Assembly (NCBI GenBank): GCA_003952965.2
Contig: CM025856.1
Location: forward strand, 21,297,351-21,361,350
Reading direction: 5' to 3'
DNA: 64,000 bases
Origin: Morella rubra
Taxonomy: Eukaryota > Streptophyta > Magnoliopsida > Fagales > Myricaceae
Positions 24,041 to 36,110 of this stretch are shown here, piece by piece. Numbering within the stretch: position 1 is the first letter of the stretch; every line of letters starts with the position of its first letter. The notes under the pieces were generated by a model. That model saw only the letters and a program-made list of their open reading frames with translations, did not search any database and was not told where the DNA came from. A program made the translations under genes and the position numbers.

Positions 24041-24201
24041 GGGAAAAAAAAAAACCGAATTTCACTATACTGCTGGGCCTGGTATCCGTTTTTTGATTCA
24101 GCAAGCTTTATGCCATTTATCGAGTATAGGAAGGGAAAAAAAAAAAAAAAAACGAATTTCACTATACTACTGGGCCTGGTATTCATTTTTGATTCAGCAG
24201 T
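24041..24201. repeat. tandem duplication of about 70 bp with poly-A tracts
   Basis: Units 24041-24109 and 24133-24201 share gggaaaaaa, cgaatttcactatact, ctgggcctggtat and gattcagca. Their poly-A tracts differ in length. Confidence 0.85.
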
Positions 24202-24497
24202 TAAAGCTTGCTCTCATTGGTATTTAGGAAATTTAAAAATCAGAGTTTTTTTAATTAGATTTTTTAAAAATGGTTTAAATTTTTAAAATTAATAAATTAC
24301 TGTTTGATTTTAGGCTATGTTTACAAAATCGCTAGCTCTATCATATTTTTTTTTCCAGATTTTTAACATAATTGATAATATTACATGCCAAGTGTTTAAT
24401 GTTTGACTATTTTCAAACTCTTGAACGGTTGAACCTATTTCACAATTTGAGCATCAGTTTAATTGATAATTAGTGTTTAAAGAACCAGCATACTAAC

Positions 24498-24890
24498 CCA
24501 CTGTCATCCTGATCAAAGTGCCTAAACGCTTTCATACAAGTTTCTTCCTTGTCAAGTCTATGCCGATGCATGGTAGCGGTGATGAATTCAATATAATCGA
24601 TAGTCCCGTTCTTGTCAACATCAGCCTGAAGAAACAAAATATAGAGGTTAAAATCTTGCTGAGGCTAGCCCAAGGAACATTGATAAACGACAACGAATAG
24701 TTTATTCTGTTTCAGTACTTACTGCATCCATCAGCTGCTTAATTTCTGCTTCACTAAGCTTAGATCCTAGCCTGGACAATCCAATTTTGAGTTCTTCCAA
24801 TGTGATGGTTCCACTGTTATCGGTGTCAATGTTGCTGAACATATGTTTCAAACCCTTGATTTCTTCTTCTGAAAGGTTCTCTGCTATTAC
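24498..24890 (-). pseudogene. calcium-dependent protein kinase fragment, EF-hands 1-2 and the start of EF-hand 3 (CPK29-like)
   Basis: Two minus-strand exons are intact: 24890-24723 (56 codons, [19 protein letters not shown] to KQLMDA, with EF loop [12 protein letters not shown]) and 24625-24498 ([14 protein letters not shown] to [10 protein letters not shown]). Splice sites AG/GT and phases match the usual CDPK exon borders. The kinase domain and autoinhibitory segment should lie at higher coordinates, but 24891-25450 has none and the intact PPR gene follows. The last EF-hands are also not found below 24498. So this is a relic with its regulatory core still open. Calling it CPK29-like rests on its sequence and on the neighbouring gene order, from memory. 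Confidence 0.85.
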
Positions 24891-25450
24891 CTTCCAATAA
24901 TCCAAATCTCAGTTACTAGGATAACCTCAAGTAAAAAAACGGCCAAAAGGAAAAGTTATGAACAACCAATAACTTTGTTCCTCAGTCTAATCACAGGTTG
25001 TTATGTAGTGCATCTAGATCCTATATGGAAAGCACATGTATAATGGCCACAGGCCCAACCAGGATAATGACATTTCCTTCAGAAAACTGGACAAGACAAT
25101 TATAGTTAAGACTGCCTAAGGGTGAATCCTGCTGAAAGAGCTAAAGTTTCAGTACAAATTTTTTTATCCTTTAGATGCGTTTTGGTTTCTTTTCCAGGGT
25201 GTAAACTTCCATAGAGCTGTAAAACCAGAAACTTTAGTACATTTAACAGTTACAAGGCAGAGACAGAAGTCTTATGGCAATGTAGACTCTCCATGCTTCA
25301 TATGACTCTGGGAATCTCCCCTGACTGTTTTCCAAATCAGTTGCTACTGATCCTAAATATTTTCGTATGAGATCATTTTCTGAAGTCAAGAAGTTCTATT
25401 GCTTCCATTGTTGATTATCAGTTTCCCTGAATACTGGAATTCTCAGCAAT
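24891..25450. other. spacer between the CDPK relic and the PPR gene
   Basis: No ORF of interest and no kinase-domain sequence is present. Part of it is probably the 3' UTR of the minus-strand PPR gene. Confidence 0.6.
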
Positions 25451-27721
25451 TCACCAATAATCCCCACAAGAGCAAACTCCATCTTTGAAATGGTGAAAGC
25501 GATTTGTGTCCCTGACAGAAATCTCCCTACCTTCGAAGCTTGATATAAACTTTATAACAGCATGGCAGTCACCACATATTCTGAGATTCTTGATTACTCG
25601 AAGAGGAAAACCTGGACGAGTATTCAGAAGCCCAAAGGCTACTGCTAACTTCTCACTATGTCCACATAAAATCTGCTCTTTCTCCTGTTCCTCGACATCT
25701 TGAAGAACAAAGTTGGTTTTAGGAGAATAACCTGATTTTTTCATCTCCATGCCCAGTTTATCTAACTTCTCAATAATTTGGTCCATTTGAGGATGTGATT
25801 TGTCTCCAGCAAGAAGCATGTGTACCTTGTTCTTAACCTCAATCCAACTGCAGCCAGGATTCTTTCTCAAACCCATACTCTTCATCATATCCCTTACTTT
25901 ATCCACTTCAATCCACTTGCCCTTGGAAGCATAAATGTTTGACAAAAGTATGTAATTCCCGGGATTTTTTGGTTCTAGCTTAAAGAGTTTCCTAGCAGCA
26001 ACCTCACCTAAGGTCACATTGCCGTGAACTCTACAGGAACTTAGTAAAGCACCCCAAACACAAGCGTCAGGTTCAAATGGCATATTCTTGATCATAGAAT
26101 AAGCCTCTTCAAGTTTTCCAACACGGCTGAGAAGTGTTACCATGCAAGCATAATGCTCCATTCTAGCTTCCATACCATGTTCTTTTGACATGCTATGGAA
26201 ATAATACCACCCTTCTTCAGCCAGGCCTTTCTGGCTGCACGCAGATAGTACACAAGTGAAGCTGATAAAATCAGGCTTCTGCCCAATCTTCTGCATCAAG
26301 CGAAATATCTCTACAGTTTCCTTAGCCTGTCCGTGCATTGCATATCCACCCATAATTGCATTCCAGCACACCAAATTTTTTCTGGGCAATTTCTCAAAAC
26401 AAAGCCGAGATAATTGGATATTTCCACACTTTGCATACATATCAATTAATGCACTACCCACGTACACATCACTAGAGAACCCCCGTCTAAGAGAGAAGCA
26501 ATGTGCTGCCTTCCCATGCATTAGTGCTGCAATATTGCCACAAGCTGGAAGCAAGCAAGGGATTGTCACAGAGTTTGGCTTCACCCCTGCAATCTGCATC
26601 TCCCTGAAAAGTTCTAAAGCCTCCATATCTTTCCCGTTTTGGGAACAACTGGCAATCATTGATGTCCAGGATACGACACCCAATTCCATCCCTTGGCCTT
26701 TGAAATCCCTAAACAGCTCCAGTGCATCGTCAGCATGACCATTCCTTGAGAGCCCTGTAACTAAGGCATTGCAAGCACCTATGTCCATTTGATCCATTTC
26801 ATTGAACACTTGTGACATTTCAACCACGCAGGTACACTTCCCATACATATCAATAAGTGCACTGACAACAAACTTGTCAGGCACAAAACCTTTCTTAATC
26901 ACATAACCATGAATTTGGATCCCCATGTCTAAATCCTCCAAGTCTCCTACAGCAGAAAGAGCACTAGAAATACTACAACCATCAGGCTGGAAACCTTCGA
27001 AATGCATCTTTTGGAACATCAAAACCGCCTCAATATATGACCCACTGCGATTGAACCCCGCAATCATACCATTCCACGACACTAAATTGGGCTCCACATC
27101 CGTATCCCTCATCTCGTAAAAGAGCTGCTTCGCCTCGTCTATGCATCCGAGTCTAGAATAAGAAGCAATCAAGGCACTCCATATAAACACATCCCGTCTC
27201 GTAATTTTATTAAACAGCACGTGGGCATCTCTAATGCGGTCACATTTAACATACATATGAACCAAAGAGGATTGCACACAGGAGTCCGAAGTAAGCCCAG
27301 ACACCGATGCAATGCCATGAACTTGTTGCCCAGCTTTTAAGGTCGATAGTCCAGCACAAGCCTTGAAGACACTAGGGAAAACATGAGCATCAGCCTCGAG
27401 ACCATGAGATATCATTCTAGAGAAAAAACGGAGAGCATCACCAAAACGACCGAGTTTTGAAAACGCATGGATGAGAGTAGAAAAAGTAAAGACGTTGGGC
27501 TCCGAGACATAGTCAAGGACAAGGTTCGTTTCAGCAAAGCAATGATTATTGGCGTAGAGAGAGAGGAGCTTGGTGGTGAGATCGGCATTGTTTGATAGGC
27601 CGGCTTTGAGGATGTGAGCATGAGCTTGGCGTGCCTGGTATAAAGAAGCCGTAGCCGAATCGAGAAAGTGGAGGACTGTGTGAGGCAAGTTGTCGAACAG
27701 ATGGAAAGGTAGCCTCGTCAT
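25451..27721 (-). CDS. PPR protein, PLS class with E and DYW domains (At1g20230-like)
   Basis: An intronless gene for an organellar RNA-binding protein, probably an RNA editing factor in chloroplast or mitochondrion. From the ATG at 27721 (MTRLPFHLFDNLPHTVLHFL) it gives 756 residues; the frame also opens 13 codons earlier (27760, MKSGDEHAGG), but the shorter form matches the related Arabidopsis start. About 15 PPR repeats run from residue 30 to 560 (for example VSWNGMIAGFNRSGSYIEAV, VGSALIDMYAKCG). The E region follows. The DYW deaminase-like end has HSEK near residue 688 and CGDCHAV near 716 (catalytic His/Glu and zinc Cys), then CSCGDYW at the C-terminus. All expected key residues are present. 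The sequence resembles what I remember of At1g20230. Part of the 3' end is copied at 18406, and the 5' end at 42423. Confidence 0.95.
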   Translation of the reverse strand: MTRLPFHLFDNLPHTVLHFLDSATASLYQARQAHAHILKAGLSNNADLTTKLLSLYANNHCFAETNLVLDYVSEPNVFTFSTLIHAFSKLGRFGDALRFFSRMISHGLEADAHVFPSVFKACAGLSTLKAGQQVHGIASVSGLTSDSCVQSSLVHMYVKCDRIRDAHVLFNKITRRDVFIWSALIASYSRLGCIDEAKQLFYEMRDTDVEPNLVSWNGMIAGFNRSGSYIEAVLMFQKMHFEGFQPDGCSISSALSAVGDLEDLDMGIQIHGYVIKKGFVPDKFVVSALIDMYGKCTCVVEMSQVFNEMDQMDIGACNALVTGLSRNGHADDALELFRDFKGQGMELGVVSWTSMIASCSQNGKDMEALELFREMQIAGVKPNSVTIPCLLPACGNIAALMHGKAAHCFSLRRGFSSDVYVGSALIDMYAKCGNIQLSRLCFEKLPRKNLVCWNAIMGGYAMHGQAKETVEIFRLMQKIGQKPDFISFTCVLSACSQKGLAEEGWYYFHSMSKEHGMEARMEHYACMVTLLSRVGKLEEAYSMIKNMPFEPDACVWGALLSSCRVHGNVTLGEVAARKLFKLEPKNPGNYILLSNIYASKGKWIEVDKVRDMMKSMGLRKNPGCSWIEVKNKVHMLLAGDKSHPQMDQIIEKLDKLGMEMKKSGYSPKTNFVLQDVEEQEKEQILCGHSEKLAVAFGLLNTRPGFPLRVIKNLRICGDCHAVIKFISSFEGREISVRDTNRFHHFKDGVCSCGDYW

Positions 27722-28511
27722 GGCTTGGCTCCCTCCCGCATGTTCGTCCCCAGATTTCAAGCAGCTCCTTCGGCAGAATCTTACCGCAATCTAATGAATA
27801 AAGAATATATATATGTGAATAAACGCCTGCTAATTAGAATCTTACCGCAATCTAAAATCTAGTCCAAAATTAAGAACTTGAATTTTTTCTTTTTTTAAGC
27901 TCAAGAATTAGATCTAAAAATTGTTCAAAAAAGCAATAGATACATTGACACAATTCTATCATGTATGATTTTCTTCAAACCTTATGAGTCTTTTTAATTT
28001 CTTCTTGATCTTATTATAGATGACTATTATATACCCCAAATTTGATAAATATGTTTGATACTATTTTTTTTTCAAATGGTGCAAAATCATGTAAAGCGGG
28101 GATTGAGATTTAAATAAACAAATTCAAGATTTCAAAGTTAATCACATCATTTAATAACCCAAGCTAAAGCTGACCAAGTCATTTTGTATACTCACCACAT
28201 TAAATAGCGTGGTCAACTTTGAAATATTATATTTATTTATTTAAATCACATCGTTACTTTACACAATTTTATCTTAGCATATAATCCTTTATTTCAAATT
28301 ATAGCCGACGTGATCGACCTGATAAAATCACACACTTTGGATTTGCAAACAACCATAGTACTTAATTTCATACATCTATATACTATTCAATCCGACAATA
28401 TTACTTGTCGGAACAGCAGAAGTTCTACTATAACTCAATGCACAACATGCCTACGGCTGCAAAACACTAACAGTATCAAAAAATTTCAATATTCCAAAAT
28501 TTTAGTTTGCA
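27700..28511. repeat. PPR gene 5' end and upstream DNA, duplicated at 42423-43261
   Basis: The first seven codons of the PPR gene and about 790 bases upstream recur near 42423-43261 with many small indels. Markers shared by both: ccttcggcagaatcttaccg, cactaacagtatcaaaaaat (one change) and the end phrase ttttagtttgca. Confidence 0.9.
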
Positions 28512-28812
28512 AACATAATTAACTTAAAAATGTTATCAAATAAAATAACTTCAAAATAATCTTTCTCCCTCCATCAAATCATCTATTTTAATTAATAAAC
28601 ATAAAAAAATTCACTCATATCATCTCTCTCTTTACCTTTTCACCAACTCCCATAAACATCACTTTTTTCACCAACTTCTTATAAAATCTACTTTATTCAC
28701 TATTTTCTCTCAAAATCCAATAAAACTTCAAATTTCTCAATTTTCACATCATTCCTTAAATATTTCACTTAGTTAGAATTTGCAAACGCAGTAGTGAATT
28801 ATGTTGACACAT

Positions 28813-28896
28813 GTAGTTGGGAATTCCTATTACACTGCCTTACATTCTGGCTTCAATGACCATAACACAGATTTTAAGACAAGGATTTCCTTCAAG
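28813..28896 (+). pseudogene. relic of exon 3 of a DsbA-like gene
   Basis: 28 codons (VVGNSYYTALHSGFNDHNTD and on to RISFK) followed by a GTAAG donor match 51530-51613 of the intact DsbA-like gene (VVGSSYYSTFNSGFNDTKTD to RVSFE). The frame has no stop. No other exons of that gene are found around it. It lies upstream of the PPR gene and is a decayed second copy. Confidence 0.85.
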
Positions 28897-29666
28897 GTAA
28901 GATGACGTTTCACTTGATCCACTTTCAAATTCGTTGAAATAAGGTTCATCAATCACATTCCCGATATTCTGGTTGAGTACACCTTATACATTTGGCAGTA
29001 TGGTGCATCAAGGGACTGGGGCGGAGCTTGGCGGCCACCTAGCTAACCTAATTTTTTTTTTGTACAAAAATATTTTTAAATTTTAATCATCTTCAAAATT
29101 TATTTATATGTAATTGACTCCAATTTAATCTGGTTTGGTTAGGGGTGTATGGAACTCCTTACTTCTTTCTATATGGATTTTTCGTACCTAATGCTGGCTC
29201 CACTTCAAGTGCTACTGAGTGGAGACGTTGATTGACACGTTAATAAGTGGCAAGCAGCAGCAATAATGAAGAATATACCCGTTGCAGCTTTTATGCTACT
29301 AGTTGGCATCTACACAGACCAATTTGTGATGAACATCGACTAGTCGTTGCTTTTTATTCCGCCCACTATTTCAAATTTTATGAATTTTTATTATCTTCAT
29401 GATTATGTTGGATATAACTACGAATATGTGGATCTTGAGATTTAATTTTAGTTTAGACTTTTTCTTCTACACGCAAGAAAAAGTACTGTCAATTGCTTCC
29501 ACTTATCGACAAACATTACGGTCTTAGTTACTCGTTATACTCACTAAAATACGACTTTTAGGAAAAAATTGATTGCTAAAACTAATTTAGACTTGAAAAA
29601 ATGGTAGTAGTCTGGTGTCCACCAAACAAACTCATTGTCGGGAGTAGAACCACTCTTAAACCTTAA
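28897..29666. other. spacer; possible small hAT-type non-autonomous element
   Basis: Around 29012-29210, ggggcggagcttggc on the left and gctggctccacttc on the right are partly inverted and resemble hAT terminal motifs. No target duplication was confirmed. No gene is seen. Confidence 0.35.
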
Positions 29667-29919
29667 CTATGCTACATGTAAGTGGTGTCATATATAACTG
29701 CCTAACAACACGTGTACCTGTTAGTCAGGAACTTATTTAACAAGACGTGGTTGGAACTAGTGGAACTAGTGACGGAACTAAGAATAAATCTAAAAAGGGG
29801 CAAACTCCAAACAAAAATGACAAAAAAAAGAAATTACTACGTAATACAAAAAAGTGTCCTAGAGTTAAAATATTGAAAATTAAGGACTAAAAATATTATT
29901 ATATTGAAATACACATACC

Positions 29920-30128
29920 GTATATTTTGACAATTGGATCATACTGGTCTGCATCTTCTGAAAACGTTACAATATAACTTCGTTATCAATAGTTTCAAAA
30001 TTTTCCTTCTTAATATATACTAACACACTATCATTCATTTAGTCATTTCCCATCTTATTACGCAAGTCAGTCTTGATAATCTTCATCGCAGAAAATACTC
30101 TCTCAACGGTTGCAGCCGTAACTGGTAA
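29920..30128 (-). pseudogene. hAT transposase C-terminal dimerisation domain, copy A
   Basis: Minus-strand reading begins LPVTAATVERVFS and continues through MKIIKTDL and KKENFE to RFQKMQ, the conserved C-terminus of hAT (zinc-finger MYM-type) transposases. A stop replaces the Gln before RFQKMQ (TTG TAA against TTG CAA in copy B). The rest of the transposase is missing. Confidence 0.8.
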
Positions 30129-30243
30129 TCGGCTAATCTACTGAGAGAACTAAACTAATCTGCTGACAATTTAATTGACTGAGAGAGGCTAAATAGATAC
30201 GTGATGGTTCTATAAGCTAATATAGATAGCACAAAAAGGTTGC

Positions 30244-31284
30244 TGTTAATGTATTTTTAGTTGGCGAATAGACTTCATGACGAGTTCGTAAAAATTCCTG
30301 AAATTTGCATTTGTGAAGTCCTGCTCAAGACCTAGTGCCTCAACACATTTGGTGATCATCTGAAGTGTCAAGGTTTGATTGAAGTATGCTTGCAAGTTCA
30401 CTAACTCGAAGTTGATAGAGTTCACTTATAGTTTGATCAAGACTTGCGAAAGGCTTTACAACGGTTTTAACAGAAGCGCGCAAAAACAAGATTTCTAGAA
30501 ATTCGTGAGAACTTTCTTCCCTCCCTCCAGAAAATAAAAAAGTCATTTTTCTCATTTTCTCTTTGAAAAATATTTTGAGAGCCATTGCTTCCAGAGTTTT
30601 TCTTCGATATACTCTCTGTTTTGTTTCTGTAGTTTGCTGTGTGAACTGAGATTGAACCCAGTGAGATTATTCTTCCCTCATTATCTCAGATTCTTTTCTG
30701 TTGATCCTTAAAAGTGAAGCTGATTGCATGTGGAGTGTGGAAAGATCGCTTGGCTGTGAAGATCAGTTTTTGGAATCAGACTTCAAATGGAAGAGGAGTT
30801 CCTCGTTCCCTGCAAGGTGCAGATCTGGATGTTGTATTCCAGGTAAGGTAAGTTGAGTAGACTAGCAACGGGGAGTTGGGTAGTTTATTGATCACTGTGT
30901 ACCGAGTTTGAAGTTTTAGTGGATTCGATTAAACGGCCTTTAGGCCCGGAGAGTTTTTACCTCTTGAAAGAATTCTTTCAAGTGGTTTTCTCTTCGTAAT
31001 CAAATCTTGGTGTTATTGTTGTGATTTTTTTTCGTAGATTAACTTGTTATTGTTGTGATTATTTCTTTCTTTAGTTTCTTTGATTAAGAAAGAAGTATAG
31101 TGTTATTTGTGATTTATATTTGCTGTCCATATTGTTATTATTCTCGATATTTTGTTGCTTTAGTGTCCTTGAAATTGCTGATTGTGCTTGTGAAGAGTGT
31201 GCAGAAGTGGTTAAAGAATTGAAAAAAGAACCTATTCAACCCCCCTTCTAGGTTCGGTTTATTGAGTCTTGAACCGTCCATTCA
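30244..31284 (+). repeat. 5' LTR of the copia element
   Basis: It runs from tgttaatgtatttttagttgg to gaaccgtccattca, starting TG and ending CA. It pairs with 39530-40617; it lacks about 45 bases near 30707 that the 3' LTR has at 40019-40070. Confidence 0.9.
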
Positions 31285-31286
31285 AT

Positions 31287-31298
31287 TGGTATCAGAGC
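31287..31298 (+). promoter_or_regulatory. primer-binding site, complementary to initiator tRNA-Met
   Basis: TGGTATCAGAGC lies two bases downstream of the 5' LTR. This is the standard copia primer site. Confidence 0.93.
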
Positions 31299-31330
31299 AG
31301 ACATCGACTCCAAAGACTCAAATATTCAAT

Positions 31331-32280
31331 ATGGATAAAAGTCAATCGCTGAATGTTCCTCCGTATTTCGATGGATCGAACTACGTATTGGAAAGTGAGA
31401 ATGAGAGCATTTCTCAAGTCTATAGATGAAAGAGTATGGACTGCTGTGACTTTAGGATGGGAGAAACCGTATACAGTGTAAATGAAGAAAAGATTGTGAA
31501 AGAACACAAGCAATGGTCTGCAAGTGAATTGCTAAATGCCGGCTGGAATAGTAAGGGAATTAACGCCATTTTCATGAGCGTTTCCCCTGAAGAATTATGC
31601 GGATTTCTAACTGTGAAACAGCAAAAGAGGCGTGAGATATCCTCTTGGTCACCCATGAAGGTACAAAGGCAGTTAGAGATTCTAAACTACAAATGAATAT
31701 TACTAAATTCGAAGAGCTTAGAATGAAAGACGATGAAACGTTTGATGAGTTTTATGGGAAACTCACAAATCTGGTCAATTGTAGCTTTAGTTTAGGTGAG
31801 AAAATACCTGAATCTAAGGTCGTTCGTAAGATTCTGAGATCTCTACCAGAAAGGTTTAGGGCTAAAGTGACAGCCATTGAAGAAAGTAAAAATCTGGACT
31901 TAATCAAGCTTGATGAACTAGTGGGTTCTCTTCAAACATATGAAATGAGGTTTCCTCCATCTAAGAAAGGAAAATCCATTGCTTTGAAGGTTTTGGATGA
32001 TGATTCATGTTCTGAAGATGAGGATAGATGAAGATGACATTGCACTTTTGTCAAGAAATTTCGAAAAGTATTCAAGTTTAAAAAGGGTAGAAACTGGAAA
32101 GGACAGAAGTCAAATTCAAAGCCCTTACCAAGCCAAGTTGGAAGAACAATGAACAAAAGGATAAATCTGAGCGAAGGATCAAGAAGAAATTTGACCAAGG
32201 TTACAATGTCATGAATGCAAAGGGTTTGGACATTTTAAAGCTGAATGCCCAACCTTCTTGAAATTGAAAGGAAAACAGTT
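31331..32280 (+). pseudogene. copia gag, frameshifted
   Basis: It starts MDKSQSLNVPPYFDGSNY, shifts frame at about 31385, and continues as WKVRMRAFLKSIDERVW. The block EELRMKDDETFDEFYGKLTN to RFRAKVTAIEESK is the typical UBN2/gag capsid-like region. A CCHC zinc knuckle (CHECKGFGHFKAEC) is at 32207-32248. Several indels separate these pieces. Confidence 0.88.
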
Positions 32281-32429
32281 TTAAAGACATCTCTCTTGAT
32301 TCAGAATCTGAAACAAGTTCTCAGATCATGAAACCTCTGAATCTGATAAGGTAAATTTTGTAGCTTTCACTTCATCTATTTTATCTAACGAGTTTGCTGA
32401 ATGTGACAATCTAGATGAAACTGCTGAAG

Positions 32430-34200
32430 ATATGAATGAAGTTGAGAGCTTGAAAGAAGCTTATCAAGAGCTATATGAGGAGAGTATCAAAATTAAAAAG
32501 GAGAATGTCTTGACACTTAAGAAAATTGAAAAAGAGAAAGTAGAACAAAGTCAGAAGATTCAAGAGCTTACCATGACAAATAAAGCCCTTGAAGATCAAG
32601 TTGTGAAGCTAACCAAGGAGCTGGAACAAGCTGATGTTCAGATGAAGAAATTCACATGGGAACCAGCCACTTGACAAGATGCTTCGCATTGGTCAGTCTG
32701 ATAGCAACAAAAGAGGTTTGGGATTTCAAGAGTTCACATCAGTTCCCTCAACCTCAAATAAGGGTGGTGTACCAGCTACTAAGAGTAATCTTTGCTGTAC
32801 CCAAATCCTGGTAAGGTAAACAAGGTAATCTCTCAAAAAACCTGGTTCAAAACAAAAAATTCCAGATTTATTCCTACTTGCTTTCACTGTGGAAAATTGG
32901 TCACATTAAACCAAAGTGTTATGATCTCTTGAAAAGTGAAAGTAGGAGAGATTACTCCAACAATGTTTCAAAATCTGAGTTTGTAAGTTGATGTTACAAG
33001 TAAGTGTTTTAACTCAGCAAATTCAACTTATAAATTAGAAAATAAATCCTTTGAAAAATCTGAAACAAGTTTGGAGGAAGAAATCTACTAACTCTTGTTT
33101 TGTAGCCCACATTGCTCTAAAAGCAAAGAGCAATTATACTTGGTACCTTGACAGTGGCTGTTCTAAACACATGTGTGGAGACAAAAGCATGTTCACCACT
33201 TTTAAAGATGGTAAGGGAGGAGCTGTTACATTGGAGATGGAGTAAATCCGAAATACTTGGTAAAGGTTCTGTAACTCTTTCTGTTCTTTAGTTTTCAATG
33301 ATGTTTCTGTATGTGCAAGGTCTAAAATCTAATTTGTTAAGCATTAGTCAGATATGTGATTCTGGATTTGATGTAAAATTTTCTAAAAACAAGTGTTCTG
33401 TTGTTAACTCTAAGGGAAAATCTGTTTTTATGGTATAAGAACATCTGATAATTGTTATGGGTTAATCATAGATGATGCAATGTCTTGCAACAAATCCAAT
33501 ACTGATATATCACATCTTTGGCATCAAAGATTAGGTCACATTAACTATCGTGACTTAAAAAATTACAGAGTTGGTTGATGGTTTACCTAACTAAAAAAGT
33601 GGTTGACAATGTTTGTGGACCTTGTCAATTAGGAAACAAATTAGAACCTCACATAAAAAGACCACTGATATTCTTACTTCTAAATGCTTAGATCTATTAC
33701 ATATGGATTTAATGGGGCCAACAAGGACTGAAAGTCTTGGTGGCAGAAAATATATACTTGTTGTTGTAGATGACTTTTCCAGGTATACTTGGATTGAACT
33801 TCTTAAAGGAGAAGTCTGAAACTTTTGAAAAGGTTAAAAATCTTTGCAATCGATTGCAAAATGAAAAAGGTTGTAGAATTCAAAGAATTGAAGTGACCAT
33901 GGGAAGGAATTTGACAACACTGACTTTCATACATTGTGTCTTGATGAAGGAAAAATCGAGTCCTTCAAGAAATGGCTCGTGTAATGCTTCATGGTAAAGG
34001 TATGGCTAAAAAATTTTGGGGGAAGCATAAACACAGCATGTTATATAATTAATAGAGTGTATATTCGTCCTAAAACAAATAAAACTCCTTATGAAATTTG
34101 GAGAGGAAAAAGACCTACTGTGAAGTACTTTAAAGTTTTTGGTAGTAAGTGTTATATCTTACGTGATAGAGAAAATCTTGGTAAGTTTGATTCAATTTGA
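32430..34200 (+). pseudogene. copia coiled-coil segment, second zinc knuckle, protease and integrase, broken
   Basis: 32432-32674 encodes a Lys/Glu-rich coiled coil. A second CCHC knuckle near 32879-32919 has one base missing. The protease motif WYLDSGCSKHMCG is at 33141-33179. The integrase part has WHQRLGHIN near 33517, VCGPCQLGNK near 33613, LLHMDLMGP near 33698 and VVVDDFSRYTW near 33760. Stops and shifts interrupt it repeatedly. Confidence 0.88.
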
Positions 34201-34559
34201 TGAAGGAATATTTTTAGGATATTCAACATCTAGTAGAGCTTACCGTGTTATAACTACGTACTCTTACTGTCATGGAAACTATAAATGTTAAAATAGATGA
34301 TGATTTAGACTATGCGACTAACCTGAGAGATATTGAGAATGTTGCTATGCAAGAAAATCAGGTTGAAGAAGAAGATGAACAAACAGAGCATTCTGAAATA
34401 ACTGAAGAAAAGCAAACTTCATCTGACACAGAAGTCTGATGAAAACAGAGAAACAAGTTCAGATAATAGCTTGGAACCTTCTTCTCGGGTGAAACTAAAT
34501 CATCCTAAGCAAAATATCATTGGTAATGTCAATGATGGAATGAGGCTGAGAGGTAGAAT

Positions 34560-36110
34560 TCTAAACCATATTACATATTCATGTTATGTCTCTTTGTGTG
34601 AACCAAAAAATGTTGATGAAGCTTTAAAAGATGAATTTTGGGTCAATGCCATGCATGATGAGCTAAATCAGTTTATTAGGAATGATGTTTGGATTTAGTA
34701 CCTAGACCCACTGCTAATAACATCATTGGTACTAAATGGATTTTTAAAAATAAAACTGATGAAAATGGTGTTGTAATTAGAAATAAAGCTCGTTTAGTTG
34801 CACAAGGGTACACACAAGTAGAGGGCATAGACTTTGATGAAACTTTTGCACCAGTAGCAAGACTAGAGTCTATAAGAATTTTGTTAGCTATATCTTGCTC
34901 CCTAGGATCAAATTATACCAAATGGATGTTAAAAGTGCATTTTTTAATGGTATTTTACAAGAAGAAGTGTTTGTAGAACAACCTAAAGGGATTCATAGAT
35001 CCAAATTATCCTAACCATGTGTTTAAATTGAAGAAAGCTCTTTATGGTCTAAAGCAAGCCCCTAGGGCCTGGTACGATAGGTTGACTGCATATTTGCTAG
35101 ATAATGGTTTTATAAGAGGTGGTGCTGATCGTACTCTTTTTATAAAGAAAATTGATAAGAATATTATCATAGCACAAATCTATGTAGATGACATTGTATT
35201 CGGGTCTCCAATGGAATCTCTTGCTTTAGATTTCGCTGAATCCATGAAGAATGAGTTTGAAATGAGTATGGTTGGAGAACTTCATTATTTTCTTGGTTTG
35301 CAAATTAAACAAAGCAAAAGTGGTTTGTTTATTTCTCAAACTAAATATGCAAAAGGATCTTGTAAAACGTTTTGGGTTAGAAAATAAAAAAACAAAAGGT
35401 TCCTATGAATACCTCTGTTAAATTAAATCTTGATGCATCTGGAAAAAGTGTAGATCATACATGTATCGCAGTATGATTGGAAGTTTACTATATTTAACTG
35501 CCAGTAGACCTGACTTATCTTTTAGTGTAGGAATATGTGCTAGGTTTCAAGAAAGAAGTCATCTTGAAGCAGTGAAGAAGATCATACGCTATGTAAACGG
35601 TACTGTGGATTATGGTATTTGGTACTCTAAGAATCTAACACTCACTTGGTTGGATTTACTGATGCAGACTGGGCTGGAAATTCTGATGACAGAAAAAGCA
35701 CATCTGGTGGTTGTTTTTACTTAGGCTCAAATTTAGTAGCTTGGCTTAGTAAAAAGCAAAGTTCAATTTCTTATCAACTGTTGAGGCAGAATATATTGCC
35801 ATGGGAAGTTGCTGTACACAACTTCTGTGGATGAAACAGATGTTAGCCTGATTATGGATAAATCAAAAATCTATTTCTGTATATTGTGACAATACTAGTG
35901 CTATAAATATCTCTAAAAACCCTGTACAACATTCACGTACCAAACACATAGATATAAGACACCATTTCATATGTGACTTGTTGAAAACAATATTATTAAT
36001 GTTGAACATATTTCCACTGAAAATCAATTAGCTGATCTGTTTACAAAACCTCTTGATACATCAAGATTTGAATTTTTGAGACAAGCCGTAGGTGTTTGTC
36101 AGATATCTTA
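34560..36110 (+). pseudogene. copia reverse transcriptase and RNase H, broken
   Basis: Reverse transcriptase: [54 protein letters not shown], and the catalytic YVDD at 35181-35192. RNase H: YRSMIGSLLYLTASRPDLSF from 35461, DADWAG at 35661-35678, and KHIDIRHHF at 35942-35968. Frameshifts near 34698, 34920, 35390, 35650 and 35990 break the frame. Confidence 0.92.

Noticed and set aside
26256..26738. 160-codon plus-strand ORF inside the PPR gene
   Set aside because: It is antisense to a strong, conserved PPR coding frame.
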